A stretch of DNA of 64,000 nucleotides, taken from Jejuia sp040720935 (lineage in GTDB: Bacteria; Bacteroidota; Bacteroidia; Flavobacteriales; Flavobacteriaceae). A program made the position numbers and the translations under genes. This document shows positions 8,341 through 16,611 of the stretch, in pieces (within the stretch, counting starts at the first letter, position 1; each line of letters starts with the position of its first letter). The stretch spans positions 124,001-188,000 of the forward strand of contig NZ_JBFDAE010000003.1 in assembly GCF_040720935.1 (NCBI RefSeq), given 5' to 3'. Below the pieces are notes generated by a model. That model worked only from the letters and a program-made list of their open reading frames with translations, made no database searches and was not told where the DNA came from.

Positions 8341-8364
8341 GTTGAAAAATGTTTTTTCATCTTG

Positions 8365-8397
8365 AGACCTGTCAGGTTTTTAAAACCTGACAGGTCT
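8365..8397. repeat. interspersed palindromic repeat, copy 2
   Basis: AGACCTGTCAGGTTTT (8365-8380) and its exact reverse complement (8382-8397) are separated by one base. The left arm is identical to that at 4155-4170. It lies downstream of the DUF1801 gene and could also act as a transcript-end hairpin. Confidence 0.9.
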
Positions 8398-8505
8398 GGA
8401 ACATCCGTTAGATACTCTTAAAGGCTTCAAGGAATTCATGAATCACAGCTACAAATTACAATAACTATCGGGATAAAACCTTACAGAATATAGATTTCAA
8501 TTTAT

Positions 8506-9324
8506 TTAAAGACCATTTATCGTCTTTCTAATAGCCACCAAATTGGTCAGCAATCCTTCCAAATTATCCAAATGCAACATATTGGCGCCATCGCTTTTCG
8601 CATTGGCAGGATCAAAATGTGTTTCAATAAATAAACCATCTACATTGTTTACTATTCCAGCTCTGGCAATCGTTTCAATCATATCAGGTCTTCCACCAGT
8701 AACCCCAGCAGATTGATTTGGTTGTTGTAAAGAATGTGTCACATCTAAAACAGTAGGCGCAAATTTTCGCATGGTAGGAATACCTCGAAAATCCACAATC
8801 ATATCTTGGTAGCCAAACATGGAGCCTCTATCGGTAATCCACGCTTTATCACTTCCAGCGTCCTTCACTTTTTGCACGGCGTGTTTCATGGCTTCTGGAC
8901 TCATAAATTGTCCCTTTTTCAAATTCACAACCTTGCCCGTTTCCGCGGCAGCGACAACTAAATCGGTTTGTCTCACTAAAAATGCAGGGATTTGTAAAAC
9001 ATCAACATATTCAGCAGCTTTTTCAGCATCAGAAATTTCATGAATATCAGTAACCGTAGGTACATCAAAAGTTTCAGAAACTTTCCGAAGAATTTTTAAA
9101 GCTTTTTCATCGCCTATTCCCGTAAAACTATCAATTCTACTTCGGTTTGCCTTTTTAAAACTGCCTTTAAAAACATAAGGAATTTCTAACTTGCTTGTGA
9201 TATTTAGAACTTTTTCGGCAATACGCAACGCCATGTCTTCGCCTTCAATGGCACATGGACCGCATAGTAAAAAGAAATTGTTGGAATTTGTGTGTTTTAA
9301 CTTCGGAAGGTCGTTAAGATGCAT
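8506..9324 (-). CDS. kdsA: 3-deoxy-8-phosphooctulonate synthase
   Basis: This enzyme condenses phosphoenolpyruvate with arabinose 5-phosphate to Kdo-8-phosphate for lipid A/LPS core synthesis in the cytoplasm. The 272-residue length is normal. Conserved blocks are LCGPCAIEGEDMAL, the KGSFKKANRSR substrate loop, TDIHE, LQIPAFLVRQTDL, KKGQFMSPEAM, DVTHSLQQPN and FIETHFDPANAKSDGANML. A Cys-type metal-site residue (LLCGPC) is present, so it may be the metal-dependent class, though this cannot be decided by eye. A TAACTTTG -7 box lies just upstream, and the small membrane-protein gene at 9356-9556 precedes it on the same strand. Confidence 0.97.
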   Translation of the reverse strand: MHLNDLPKLKHTNSNNFFLLCGPCAIEGEDMALRIAEKVLNITSKLEIPYVFKGSFKKANRSRIDSFTGIGDEKALKILRKVSETFDVPTVTDIHEISDAEKAAEYVDVLQIPAFLVRQTDLVVAAAETGKVVNLKKGQFMSPEAMKHAVQKVKDAGSDKAWITDRGSMFGYQDMIVDFRGIPTMRKFAPTVLDVTHSLQQPNQSAGVTGGRPDMIETIARAGIVNNVDGLFIETHFDPANAKSDGANMLHLDNLEGLLTNLVAIRKTINGL

Positions 9325-9343
9325 CTGCTTAAATTTTAAGCCA

Positions 9344-9351
9344 CAAAGTTA
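9344..9351 (-). promoter_or_regulatory. -7 promoter element of kdsA
   Basis: TAACTTTG on the minus strand matches the Bacteroidota TAnnTTTG element, 19 nt before the kdsA ATG. No clear TTG at -33 was found. Confidence 0.5.
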
Positions 9352-9355
9352 CATA

Positions 9356-9556
9356 TTAAATACGTTTCTTTCTATACTTTCTGATAGTCTCAATCATTAC
9401 GGATAAATTTACAGTAACTAAAATGCCGACAAACATAATTAACTGCTTAGTTTGGGGTGAAACTTGAAAGACATCAGTTGCTATTTCTAAAATCACAAAT
9501 GATAGTAAAACAACACCTGCTAAATGTAATGTATGTAAGATTTGAGACATTTTCAT
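9356..9556 (-). CDS. small two-helix membrane protein
   Basis: A 66-residue protein with two hydrophobic segments (~12-27 and ~39-55) and a basic C-terminus (RKYRKKRI), giving an N-in/C-in hairpin. No family is recognised. It lies upstream of kdsA in the same direction, but a separate -7 element between them suggests kdsA also has its own promoter. It is short; support is the membrane-hairpin design and the A-rich region before the ATG. Confidence 0.55.
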   Translation of the reverse strand: MKMSQILHTLHLAGVVLLSFVILEIATDVFQVSPQTKQLIMFVGILVTVNLSVMIETIRKYRKKRI

Positions 9557-9673
9557 GATCGTTCTAAATTTTAGTTACTTATCTATCTAACGAGAGAAAC
9601 CGAAAAAAAGTTTTTTCAAAATGAGATTATAACATTTAATTAACTAAACCTGTTGTGTATTTTGAGAAAATTT

Positions 9674-9793
9674 TGTCAGTTCGAGTGAGTTTTGCGATTG
9701 AAATGAGCAAAATTTGTATCGAGAATAAAAATTTTCGTTTTAGAAAAGCTGTTCTCGATACAAAATTCTTTCAGAATTTCACTCGAACTGACA
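9674..9793. repeat. 120-bp composite inverted repeat
   Basis: The outer arms TGTCAGTTCGAGTGA (9674-9688) and TCACTCGAACTGACA (9779-9793) are perfect over 15 bp. The inner arms TTGTATCGAGAA (9714-9725) and TTCTCGATACAA (9752-9763) are perfect over 12 bp. It occupies the gap before typA and explains the open frame that crosses it. It looks like a large REP/MITE-like dispersed element; no transposase is nearby. Confidence 0.9.
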
Positions 9794-9853
9794 TTTGTTT
9801 ATTAAAAAGGGCAAAAATGCACAACGGGTTAACTAAATATTAGGCTAATGTTC

Positions 9854-9882
9854 TTGTTATGTTAAAATATGGAGTACCTTTG
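9854..9882 (+). promoter_or_regulatory. typA promoter
   Basis: TTG (9854-9856), 18 bases, TACCTTTG (9875-9882), matching the Bacteroidota -33/-7 pattern. The typA ATG lies 23 nt downstream. Confidence 0.65.
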
Positions 9883-9905
9883 CACGCTTAAAATAAGGCA
9901 CTATT

Positions 9906-11705
9906 ATGGCTAATATTAAAAACATTGCAATTATTGCTCACGTTGACCACGGCAAAACGACTTTGGTTGACAAAATCATGTATCATTGTCAGTTATTTAG
10001 AGAAAATCAGAATACTGGCGATTTAATTTTGGATAACAACGATTTAGAACGTGAAAGAGGAATTACAATTACTTCTAAAAACGTTTCTGTAATTTATAAA
10101 GACACAAAAATTAATATTATAGATACGCCTGGTCACGCCGATTTTGGTGGAGAAGTAGAGCGTGTTTTAAATATGGCAGATGGTGTTTTACTATTAGTAG
10201 ATGCTTTTGAAGGCCCAATGCCACAAACACGTTTTGTGTTGCAAAAGGCCATTGATTTAGGATTGAAACCATGTGTGGTTATCAATAAAGTTGATAAGGA
10301 AAACTGTACGCCAGATATAGTACACGAAAAAGTATTTGATTTAATGTTTGAATTAGGTGCTGAAGAGTGGCAGTTAGATTTTCCAACCGTTTATGGTTCG
10401 GCAAAAAACAACTGGATGAGCGATGATTGGCAAAATGAAACTGAAAACATTGAGCCATTATTGGATATGGTTATTGACCATGTTCCTGCGCCAAAAATAG
10501 AAAAGGGATCAACACAAATGTTAATTACATCTTTGGATTTTTCTTCGTTTACGGGAAGAATAGCTATTGGGCGCTTAACAAGAGGCGAATTAAAAGTGGG
10601 ACAAAATATTTCTTTAGTTAAAAGAGATAAAAGCATTGTCAAAGCTAAAATAAAAGAACTTCATATTTTTGAAGGCTTAGGCCGTTTAAAGGTTGAAAGC
10701 GTACAAACTGGAGATATTTGTGCTATTGTTGGATTAGATGGTTTTGAAATTGGTGATACTGTTGCTGATTGGGAAACCCCTGAAGGTTTAAAAACCATTG
10801 CTATAGATGAGCCAACAATGAGCATGTTATTTACAATTAACGATTCTCCGTTTTTTGGTAAGGACGGAAAATATGTAACATCTCGCCATATTAAAGACCG
10901 ATTAGCGAAAGAGCTTGAGAAAAACTTGGCACTAAAAGTAGAGGAGACGGATAGTGCTGATAAGTTTATGGTTTTTGGTCGTGGTGTATTGCACTTATCG
11001 GTTTTGATTGAAACAATGAGACGCGAAGGCTATGAACTTCAAATAGGTCAACCACAGGTAATTATCAAAGTAATTGATGGTGTAAAATGTGAACCTATTG
11101 AAGAAATGACCATTGATTTACCTGAAACAGTTTCTGGTAAAGCCATTGAAATGGTCACGATGCGTAAAGGAGAAATGTTAAGTATGGAAGCTAAAGGCGA
11201 CCGTATGGTTTGTGAGTTTATGGTGCCTTCCAGAGGTATTATTGGTTTACGTAACCAATTATTAACAGCAACTCAGGGTGAAGCTATAATGGCTCATAGG
11301 TTTAAAGAATACCAACCGCTTAGAGGTGGAATTCCAGAACGTCAAAATGGGTCTTTAGTATCTATGGAAAAAGGACAAGCAATTCCGTATTCTATTGATA
11401 AATTACAAGATAGAGGTAAGTTTTTTGTAGATCCGGGAGAAGATATCTATGAAGGTCAAGTGATTGGAGAAAATTCTCGTGGTGATGACATGACGGTTAA
11501 TATCACTAAAACCAAAAAGATGAGTAATGTGCGTTCTTCCGGTGCAGATGATAAAGCCAAAATTGTTCCAGCAATTAAATTCTCTTTGGAAGAAGCTTTA
11601 GAATATATTCAGAAAGATGAATATGTTGAGGTTACACCAAAATTTTTACGCCTGCGTAAAATCCATTTAACAGAAGTTGAGCGCAAGCGCAATAAATCCA
11701 TATAA
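9906..11705 (+). CDS. typA: ribosome-associated GTPase TypA/BipA
   Basis: A 599-residue translational GTPase that binds the ribosome and aids 50S assembly and stress or cold adaptation. The G motifs are clear: G1 AHVDHGKTT, switch I ERERGIT, G3 DTPGHADFGGEVERV, G4 NKVD and G5 GSAKNNW. Domain II (~200-290), the EF-G-like III/V domains and the TypA-specific C-terminal domain (RGGIPERQNGSLVSMEKG, then VEVTPKFLRLRKIHL) follow in order. Length is typical. It has its own promoter 24-52 nt upstream and shares one base with the following small membrane-protein gene (TAATG). Confidence 0.98.
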   Translation: MANIKNIAIIAHVDHGKTTLVDKIMYHCQLFRENQNTGDLILDNNDLERERGITITSKNVSVIYKDTKINIIDTPGHADFGGEVERVLNMADGVLLLVDAFEGPMPQTRFVLQKAIDLGLKPCVVINKVDKENCTPDIVHEKVFDLMFELGAEEWQLDFPTVYGSAKNNWMSDDWQNETENIEPLLDMVIDHVPAPKIEKGSTQMLITSLDFSSFTGRIAIGRLTRGELKVGQNISLVKRDKSIVKAKIKELHIFEGLGRLKVESVQTGDICAIVGLDGFEIGDTVADWETPEGLKTIAIDEPTMSMLFTINDSPFFGKDGKYVTSRHIKDRLAKELEKNLALKVEETDSADKFMVFGRGVLHLSVLIETMRREGYELQIGQPQVIIKVIDGVKCEPIEEMTIDLPETVSGKAIEMVTMRKGEMLSMEAKGDRMVCEFMVPSRGIIGLRNQLLTATQGEAIMAHRFKEYQPLRGGIPERQNGSLVSMEKGQAIPYSIDKLQDRGKFFVDPGEDIYEGQVIGENSRGDDMTVNITKTKKMSNVRSSGADDKAKIVPAIKFSLEEALEYIQKDEYVEVTPKFLRLRKIHLTEVERKRNKSI

Positions 11706-11932
11706 TGGTATTTCTAGGAATTGAAACTGTTGAGTGGCTGGGTTATACGGCCATGGCAACAGTTTTAATTTCTTTTTTAATGAAATCGATTGTAAAGCTA
11801 CGGTTGATAAATGCCCTTGGTTGTTTGCTTTTTGTTGCTTATGGCTTTTTTTTACAACCAATCTCTAAGCCCATAATTATCACTAATCTTGCAATTTTGT
11901 CCATTAATTTATTTCATATTTTAAAGAAATAA
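11705..11932 (+). CDS. small YgjV/SemiSWEET-like membrane protein
   Basis: A 75-residue protein with three predicted membrane helices: EWLGYTAMATVLISFLM, LRLINALGCLLFVAYGFFL and PIIITNLAILSINLFHIL. The order of a WLG-Y helix followed by an R-INALG-xxFxxYG helix is typical of the YgjV/SemiSWEET-like half-transporters. Such proteins in flavobacteria are sometimes mislabelled as uroporphyrinogen decarboxylase; there is no basis for that here. Its ATG overlaps the typA stop by one base, so it is probably translationally coupled. Substrate unknown. Confidence 0.75.
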   Translation: MVFLGIETVEWLGYTAMATVLISFLMKSIVKLRLINALGCLLFVAYGFFLQPISKPIIITNLAILSINLFHILKK

Positions 11933-12088
11933 GTTTGCGCAAAATATGATTATTTCTTAGTGTAAATAAAATCATACTTAATAGTGCCGCTTCATGGTTT
12001 TCTTTTGATTGATTTTGTATATTTGATGCGTAAATAAATATACTAAACGCCTAGTTTTTTAGTTTATAACTGCAACATATCTTATCTA

Positions 12089-13393
12089 TTGAAAAAATTA
12101 ATAAAATATATTAACGAGACTATTTTAGTTAAGATTAATTCTTTAAGAGCAGCTGCTGTATTTACGAGAATAATGGCAGGTCTATTAACATCAAAAGCTA
12201 TCGCTGTTTTCATTGGCCCTGAAGGTTTAGCTCTTATAGGGAATTTAAGAAACTTCGTTACTTCTGCACAAACAATCGCCACACTTGGTTTTTACAAAGG
12301 TATTGTTAAGTATGTAGATCAATTTAAAGATGATTTAGTGCGTTTGAGCAAATTGCTTTCAACGGTTTATTATGTTGGCTTTATAACTACGGTTTTGGTG
12401 TCCTTTTTTTGTTATTTCAAGGCAGATTATATTAATTTTTTAATCTTCCCTAGTTATAATAATTACGCATACATTATAAAGATATTTGCCTTTGTATTGC
12501 CGTTTTATGCCTTAAACATGTTCACTTTTTCAATTATGAATGGGTTTTCCAAGTATAAAATCCTCATTATTATTAACATCATTGGGCAAATATTAAGTTT
12601 AAGCATTGCGTTGCTTTTAATTTATCAACGTAATTTGGATGGGGCGCTTATTTCTGTTGCCATTTCAGAATCTCTAATATTTTTAATTACACTAGTGGGG
12701 ATTATAAATAGGCGAAGTTTAGTGCCTCTTTTAAACGTTGAACAAGTTAGTGTTAGCTATTTAAAAAAATTGGCTCCATTTAGTGGTATGGTCTTGTTTT
12801 CGGCTGTTATTTTGCCCTTAGTTATTTTAACCATCCGTACTTATATTATTGATACCATTGGTTATAAGGAAGCAGGATTTTGGGAAGCTATGATACGCAT
12901 CTCTAAGTACTATTTAATGTTTGTGAGTTCTATGATGGGGTTATACATCATTCCAAGGTTTTCGAAAATTAATGATATTAAGGAATTTAAAAAAGAAGTA
13001 TTTTCACTTTACAAGATAATTGTTCCTGTTTTAGGTGCTGGACTTTTAATCATATATTTACTAAAATCTGTCATCATAAATGTTGTTTTTACTGAAGAGT
13101 TTGAACCTGTTGAAGGTTTATTTTTATGGCAATTATTAGGAGATTTTGTAAAGGTGCTCTCCATGATTATTGCATATCAGTTTTTGGCAAAAAAAATGTT
13201 TTGGCATTATATTGTTACTGAAGCTTTTCTTGTTGTTATGTTATATATCACCAGTATTTATTTTATAAAAACAAATGGTGTCGAAGGTGCCGTAATTGGC
13301 CATTTTGTAAGTTACGTTATGTATTATGGCGTTATATTATTAATATTTGGAAGCTCCCTTTTTGGGGTTGATATTGCTAAGAACAATAATTAA
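12089..13393 (+). CDS. Wzx-like O-antigen flippase (first copy)
   Basis: A 434-residue protein with about twelve membrane helices of the MATE-like O-antigen translocase family, which flips undecaprenyl-linked oligosaccharides across the inner membrane. Hallmarks are GPEGLALIGNLRNF near residue 43-56, AGFWEAMIRISKYY and LFLWQLLGDFVKVLSMIIAYQFLAKKMFWHYIVTE. It starts at a TTG (12089), chosen because the N-terminal amphipathic segment then matches that of the paralogue at 18683. It opens the surface-polysaccharide group. Two flippases within 8 kb is unusual. Confidence 0.88.
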   Translation: MKKLIKYINETILVKINSLRAAAVFTRIMAGLLTSKAIAVFIGPEGLALIGNLRNFVTSAQTIATLGFYKGIVKYVDQFKDDLVRLSKLLSTVYYVGFITTVLVSFFCYFKADYINFLIFPSYNNYAYIIKIFAFVLPFYALNMFTFSIMNGFSKYKILIIINIIGQILSLSIALLLIYQRNLDGALISVAISESLIFLITLVGIINRRSLVPLLNVEQVSVSYLKKLAPFSGMVLFSAVILPLVILTIRTYIIDTIGYKEAGFWEAMIRISKYYLMFVSSMMGLYIIPRFSKINDIKEFKKEVFSLYKIIVPVLGAGLLIIYLLKSVIINVVFTEEFEPVEGLFLWQLLGDFVKVLSMIIAYQFLAKKMFWHYIVTEAFLVVMLYITSIYFIKTNGVEGAVIGHFVSYVMYYGVILLIFGSSLFGVDIAKNNN

Positions 13394-13459
13394 TTATCTT
13401 TACAATAGATTCAATTGTTTTAATCACTACATTATCTAAATTATATTTAATTTTACTAT

Positions 13460-13681
13460 ATGGAGCTAATCATTTTTTTATATTTCGATCCCGGGTTAGG
13501 AGCAATGATCGTTCAGGCAATTGTTGCGGCTGTTGCAGGTTTTTTACTCTTTTCAAAGAATTTATTATACAAGGTTAAATTGTTTTTTGGTATGGTAAAG
13601 TATGATAATGATGAGTTGTTTGATGATATTGATGTAGAAGATTCTGAGACTGAAGCAAAAGAAAATGGTGAGAACAAATAA
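13460..13681 (+). CDS. small FDPG-type membrane protein
   Basis: A 73-residue protein with one or two hydrophobic segments. LYFDPGLGAMIVQAIVAAVAG is a conserved-looking start motif with a Gly-rich helix, then a basic stretch (KNLLYKVKLFF), then a strongly acidic tail (DNDELFDDIDVEDSETEAKE). I have seen this FDPG pattern upstream of methyltransferase and phosphatase-superfamily genes in glycan clusters; no function is assigned. The gene overlaps the methyltransferase gene by 17 nt, indicating co-translation and probably a shared complex. Confidence 0.75.
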   Translation: MELIIFLYFDPGLGAMIVQAIVAAVAGFLLFSKNLLYKVKLFFGMVKYDNDELFDDIDVEDSETEAKENGENK

Positions 13682-15056
13682 TCAGCTTCCATCTTCGTTT
13701 AGAGATCCTTCGGGATATATTTTTAATGATAACGGCATTATAAAACGCCGTATTTTCCCTGTTTATTTTGAACAGTACAAAGCACTTAAAAGTCAAAATG
13801 TTTTTAACAAACTGTTTGATTTAGGATTGTTGATCGAGCATGAAGAATTGTTTGAAAATGATTCTGAAATGGTGATACAACCAAAACAAATTCCATTTAT
13901 AACATATCCTTATGAGTGGTGTTTTAATCAATATAAAGAAGCAGCATTATTAACACTAAAACTTCAAAAATACTGTTTAGAACATAATTTTTCACTTAAA
14001 GATGCTTCTGCATTTAATGTTACTTTTTATAAAGGTAAGGCTATATTCATCGATACGCTGTCATTTGATTTTTATCAAGAAAACCAGCCTTGGCGAGGAT
14101 ATAAACAATTTATTACCCATTTTTTAGGACCTTTACTTTTAGCATATTATCATGGGGCCCAATCTTTGAAATTAGTAAGTAACTTTATTGATGGCATACC
14201 TCTAAAAATGCTGTCATCAATGTTGCCTTTAAAATCTAAGCTCAACCCGTTTTTATATTCAAATATACACTTATTGGCTAAATTTGAAGATAAGCATAAC
14301 GAGGATTATGTGGGTAAGTCAAAAGTAGCATCATTATCAAAAAAAGCACAATTTAATATTATTGATAGTTTATATGATTATATCAAAAAACTAACCTTAA
14401 AAGAGAATAGTGAATGGGGTAATTATTACAGTAAAACCAATTATGCCGATGATGCTTTTTTACAAAAATCTAACAGCATTAATAAATGGGTCAACAAAAT
14501 TGAAGCAAAACGGCTAATAGATGTAGGTGGTAATGATGGTGCTTTTGTAAGACAAATACAAAGAAATGTTGAGATTGCTTTAGTCTGTGATATTGATAAT
14601 AATGCCGTGGATTCAAATTATAAATCCATTAAACTAAATAAAGAGTCAAACATAATACCATTTGTTTTAGATGTTCTAAATCCGTCATCAAGTATTGGTT
14701 TTAATAACGAAGAGAGGGACTCCTTTGTAGATAGGGTTAAAAAATTTGCTCCTGATGTAACCTTAGCTTTAGCCTTAATACATCATATTTCATTATCAGG
14801 CAATATACCTTTTAAAATGTCGGCCAATTTTTTTGCTTCTTTTTCTCAATACTTAATTATCGAATTCCCTAAAAGAGATGATTCTTGGGTAGAAAGATTA
14901 TTAAATAATAAGGGCGAGTTTAAAGACTACTTTGAGTTTTATAATATTGAAAATTTTGAGCTTTCCTATTCAGAAAATTTCGAAATTCTTGAAAAGAAAT
15001 CTATTGTTAATTCAAAAAGAGTAATGTATTTGTTAAAAAATAAAAATGATAAGTAG
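13665..15056 (+). CDS. class I SAM methyltransferase, NoeA-like
   Basis: A 463-residue protein. An N-terminal region of ~270 residues (RDPSGYIFNDNGIIKRRI, FIDTLSFDFY, PWRGYKQFITHFLGPLLLAYY) precedes a Rossmann methyltransferase domain with motif I IDVGGNDGAFV (~283-293), CDIDNNAV and ALALIHHIS. The N-terminal part resembles the group sometimes called nodulation protein NoeA-like, found in polysaccharide and glycolipid loci. The acceptor is probably a sugar or lipid-linked glycan. It overlaps the genes on both sides (17 and 11 nt), making a tightly coupled three-gene unit. Confidence 0.8.
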   Translation: MVRTNNQLPSSFRDPSGYIFNDNGIIKRRIFPVYFEQYKALKSQNVFNKLFDLGLLIEHEELFENDSEMVIQPKQIPFITYPYEWCFNQYKEAALLTLKLQKYCLEHNFSLKDASAFNVTFYKGKAIFIDTLSFDFYQENQPWRGYKQFITHFLGPLLLAYYHGAQSLKLVSNFIDGIPLKMLSSMLPLKSKLNPFLYSNIHLLAKFEDKHNEDYVGKSKVASLSKKAQFNIIDSLYDYIKKLTLKENSEWGNYYSKTNYADDAFLQKSNSINKWVNKIEAKRLIDVGGNDGAFVRQIQRNVEIALVCDIDNNAVDSNYKSIKLNKESNIIPFVLDVLNPSSSIGFNNEERDSFVDRVKKFAPDVTLALALIHHISLSGNIPFKMSANFFASFSQYLIIEFPKRDDSWVERLLNNKGEFKDYFEFYNIENFELSYSENFEILEKKSIVNSKRVMYLLKNKNDK

Positions 15057-16554
15057 GCTAAGATTTATTGTTACAGAATTTATAAAAAAGAAAGATGTAG
15101 GTACAACAGTAAATTTCTCTATTCTAGCAGCAGTTGCCTCTGGTTTATATCCTATGCTGCATTACTACGATTTTAATTTTTCGCAAGTAAATTCTAAGAG
15201 TCAAATTCTTTTTTTTGTAGGTGTCTTTTTGGTCTTACCATGTATCTCTTTTTTGATTTTATATATGGTATTCAAAAAAATTAAATTTTTAAAAAAATAC
15301 CAGAAATATAGTTTACCAATTTTAAACCATTCTTATTTTCTTGTCTTAATCATTCTGAGTATGTATGGTTTTAGGACAAAGGTGTTAATTATAGCTTTAT
15401 TATTTGCGGCAGTATTAGGTGTTTTATTCTATAAGCACATCAGAAAAATTCTTGTGTTTCAGTTTTTATTAGCTGTGTTTTCTCTCGTTAAGTTAATGCC
15501 AGATTTGTATGGTTATTTTTCATATTCTAAGGCGTGGATGCAACAACCAGACACCATAGAAAGTGTTCATTTTAAAAAAAAGCCAAACGTATATATCATA
15601 CAGCCAGATGGGTATGCTAATTTTTCAGAATTAAAAAAGGATAATTATAATTTTGATAATAGTGATTTTGAAGAAAGCTTATCTCAAAAAAACTTTAAGC
15701 TTTACGAAGGTTTTAGAAGTAACTATAAATCTACGTTGAGCTCAAATAGTTCTCTGTTTGTTATGAAACATCATTATTATAACAAACCAAAACCATATGG
15801 TAATGATGAATTATATAACTCAAGGGATGTCATTATAGGAGAGAATCCAGTTGTTTCGATTTTTAAGAACAACGATTACAAGACTTTTTTAATTTTGGAG
15901 AAACCATACCTATTAATTAATAGACCTAAAATGCTCTATGATTATTGTAACTATAGTTATAAGGAATTGCCATTTACAGATAAAGGCTTTAGTTTGACCA
16001 AAACTATTGATAACGAATTGAAAAGAGTAATTCAAGAAAATAAAACAACCAATAATTTTTATTTTATTGAAAAAATGCTCCCCAATCATATTGCATATAC
16101 AAAGGAGTCTTCCAGGGGAAAAAATGAAGAGCGTAAAGTTTACTTAGAAAGTCTAAAAAAGTGTAATGATTGGTTGTTGGGCATGGTTTCTATGATTATT
16201 GAAAATGACGAGAACTGTATGATCGTGATCGTATCAGACCATGGAGGTTATGTTGGTATGAATTATATGCTAGAAACTCTAGAAAAGCAAGAAAATGAGG
16301 ATTTGGTACAATCTGCTTTTACCGCCGCATTAGCCATTAAATGGCCAGATAAAGCACCCGAATTTGATACTAGGCTCAAAACTAATGTTAATTTGTTCAG
16401 AGTGCTATTTTCTTATTTAAGTGAAGATGAATCTTATTTGAAAAATTTACAAGAAGATAAAAGCTATGGTATTATTAAGAAAAATGCGCCTTTTGGTGTT
16501 TATGAATTGATAAATAATGAAGGTGATGTGGTTTTTAATAAGTATTTGGATTAA
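15046..16554 (+). CDS. membrane-anchored alkaline-phosphatase-superfamily protein
   Basis: A 502-residue protein. Five hydrophobic segments (~20-165) are followed by a periplasmic sulfatase/alkaline-phosphatase-like domain. Visible elements are NVYIIQPDGYANFSEL (first metal Asp), a Ser/Thr-rich loop STLSSNSSLF where the nucleophile should lie, and VIVSDHGGYVGMN (metal-binding Asp-His). It is divergent from classical sulfatases: no C/S-x-P-x-R motif was seen. The architecture resembles phosphoethanolamine or phosphoglycerol transferases, so glycan-modifying phosphotransfer is one possibility. It overlaps the methyltransferase gene by 11 nt. Confidence 0.78.
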   Translation: MISRLRFIVTEFIKKKDVGTTVNFSILAAVASGLYPMLHYYDFNFSQVNSKSQILFFVGVFLVLPCISFLILYMVFKKIKFLKKYQKYSLPILNHSYFLVLIILSMYGFRTKVLIIALLFAAVLGVLFYKHIRKILVFQFLLAVFSLVKLMPDLYGYFSYSKAWMQQPDTIESVHFKKKPNVYIIQPDGYANFSELKKDNYNFDNSDFEESLSQKNFKLYEGFRSNYKSTLSSNSSLFVMKHHYYNKPKPYGNDELYNSRDVIIGENPVVSIFKNNDYKTFLILEKPYLLINRPKMLYDYCNYSYKELPFTDKGFSLTKTIDNELKRVIQENKTTNNFYFIEKMLPNHIAYTKESSRGKNEERKVYLESLKKCNDWLLGMVSMIIENDENCMIVIVSDHGGYVGMNYMLETLEKQENEDLVQSAFTAALAIKWPDKAPEFDTRLKTNVNLFRVLFSYLSEDESYLKNLQEDKSYGIIKKNAPFGVYELINNEGDVVFNKYLD

Positions 16555-16611
16555 AAATATATTATGATTTGGAACATAATAAACTAATTTTATGGTATAA
16601 TAGAACCTTGA

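Noticed and set aside
9655..9843. 62-codon frame on the plus strand
   Set aside because: It lies wholly within the 120-bp inverted repeat and its flanks; composition follows the palindrome.
15046..16554. Classical sulfatase
   Set aside because: No C/S-x-P-x-R formylglycine motif is visible, so only the superfamily is claimed.
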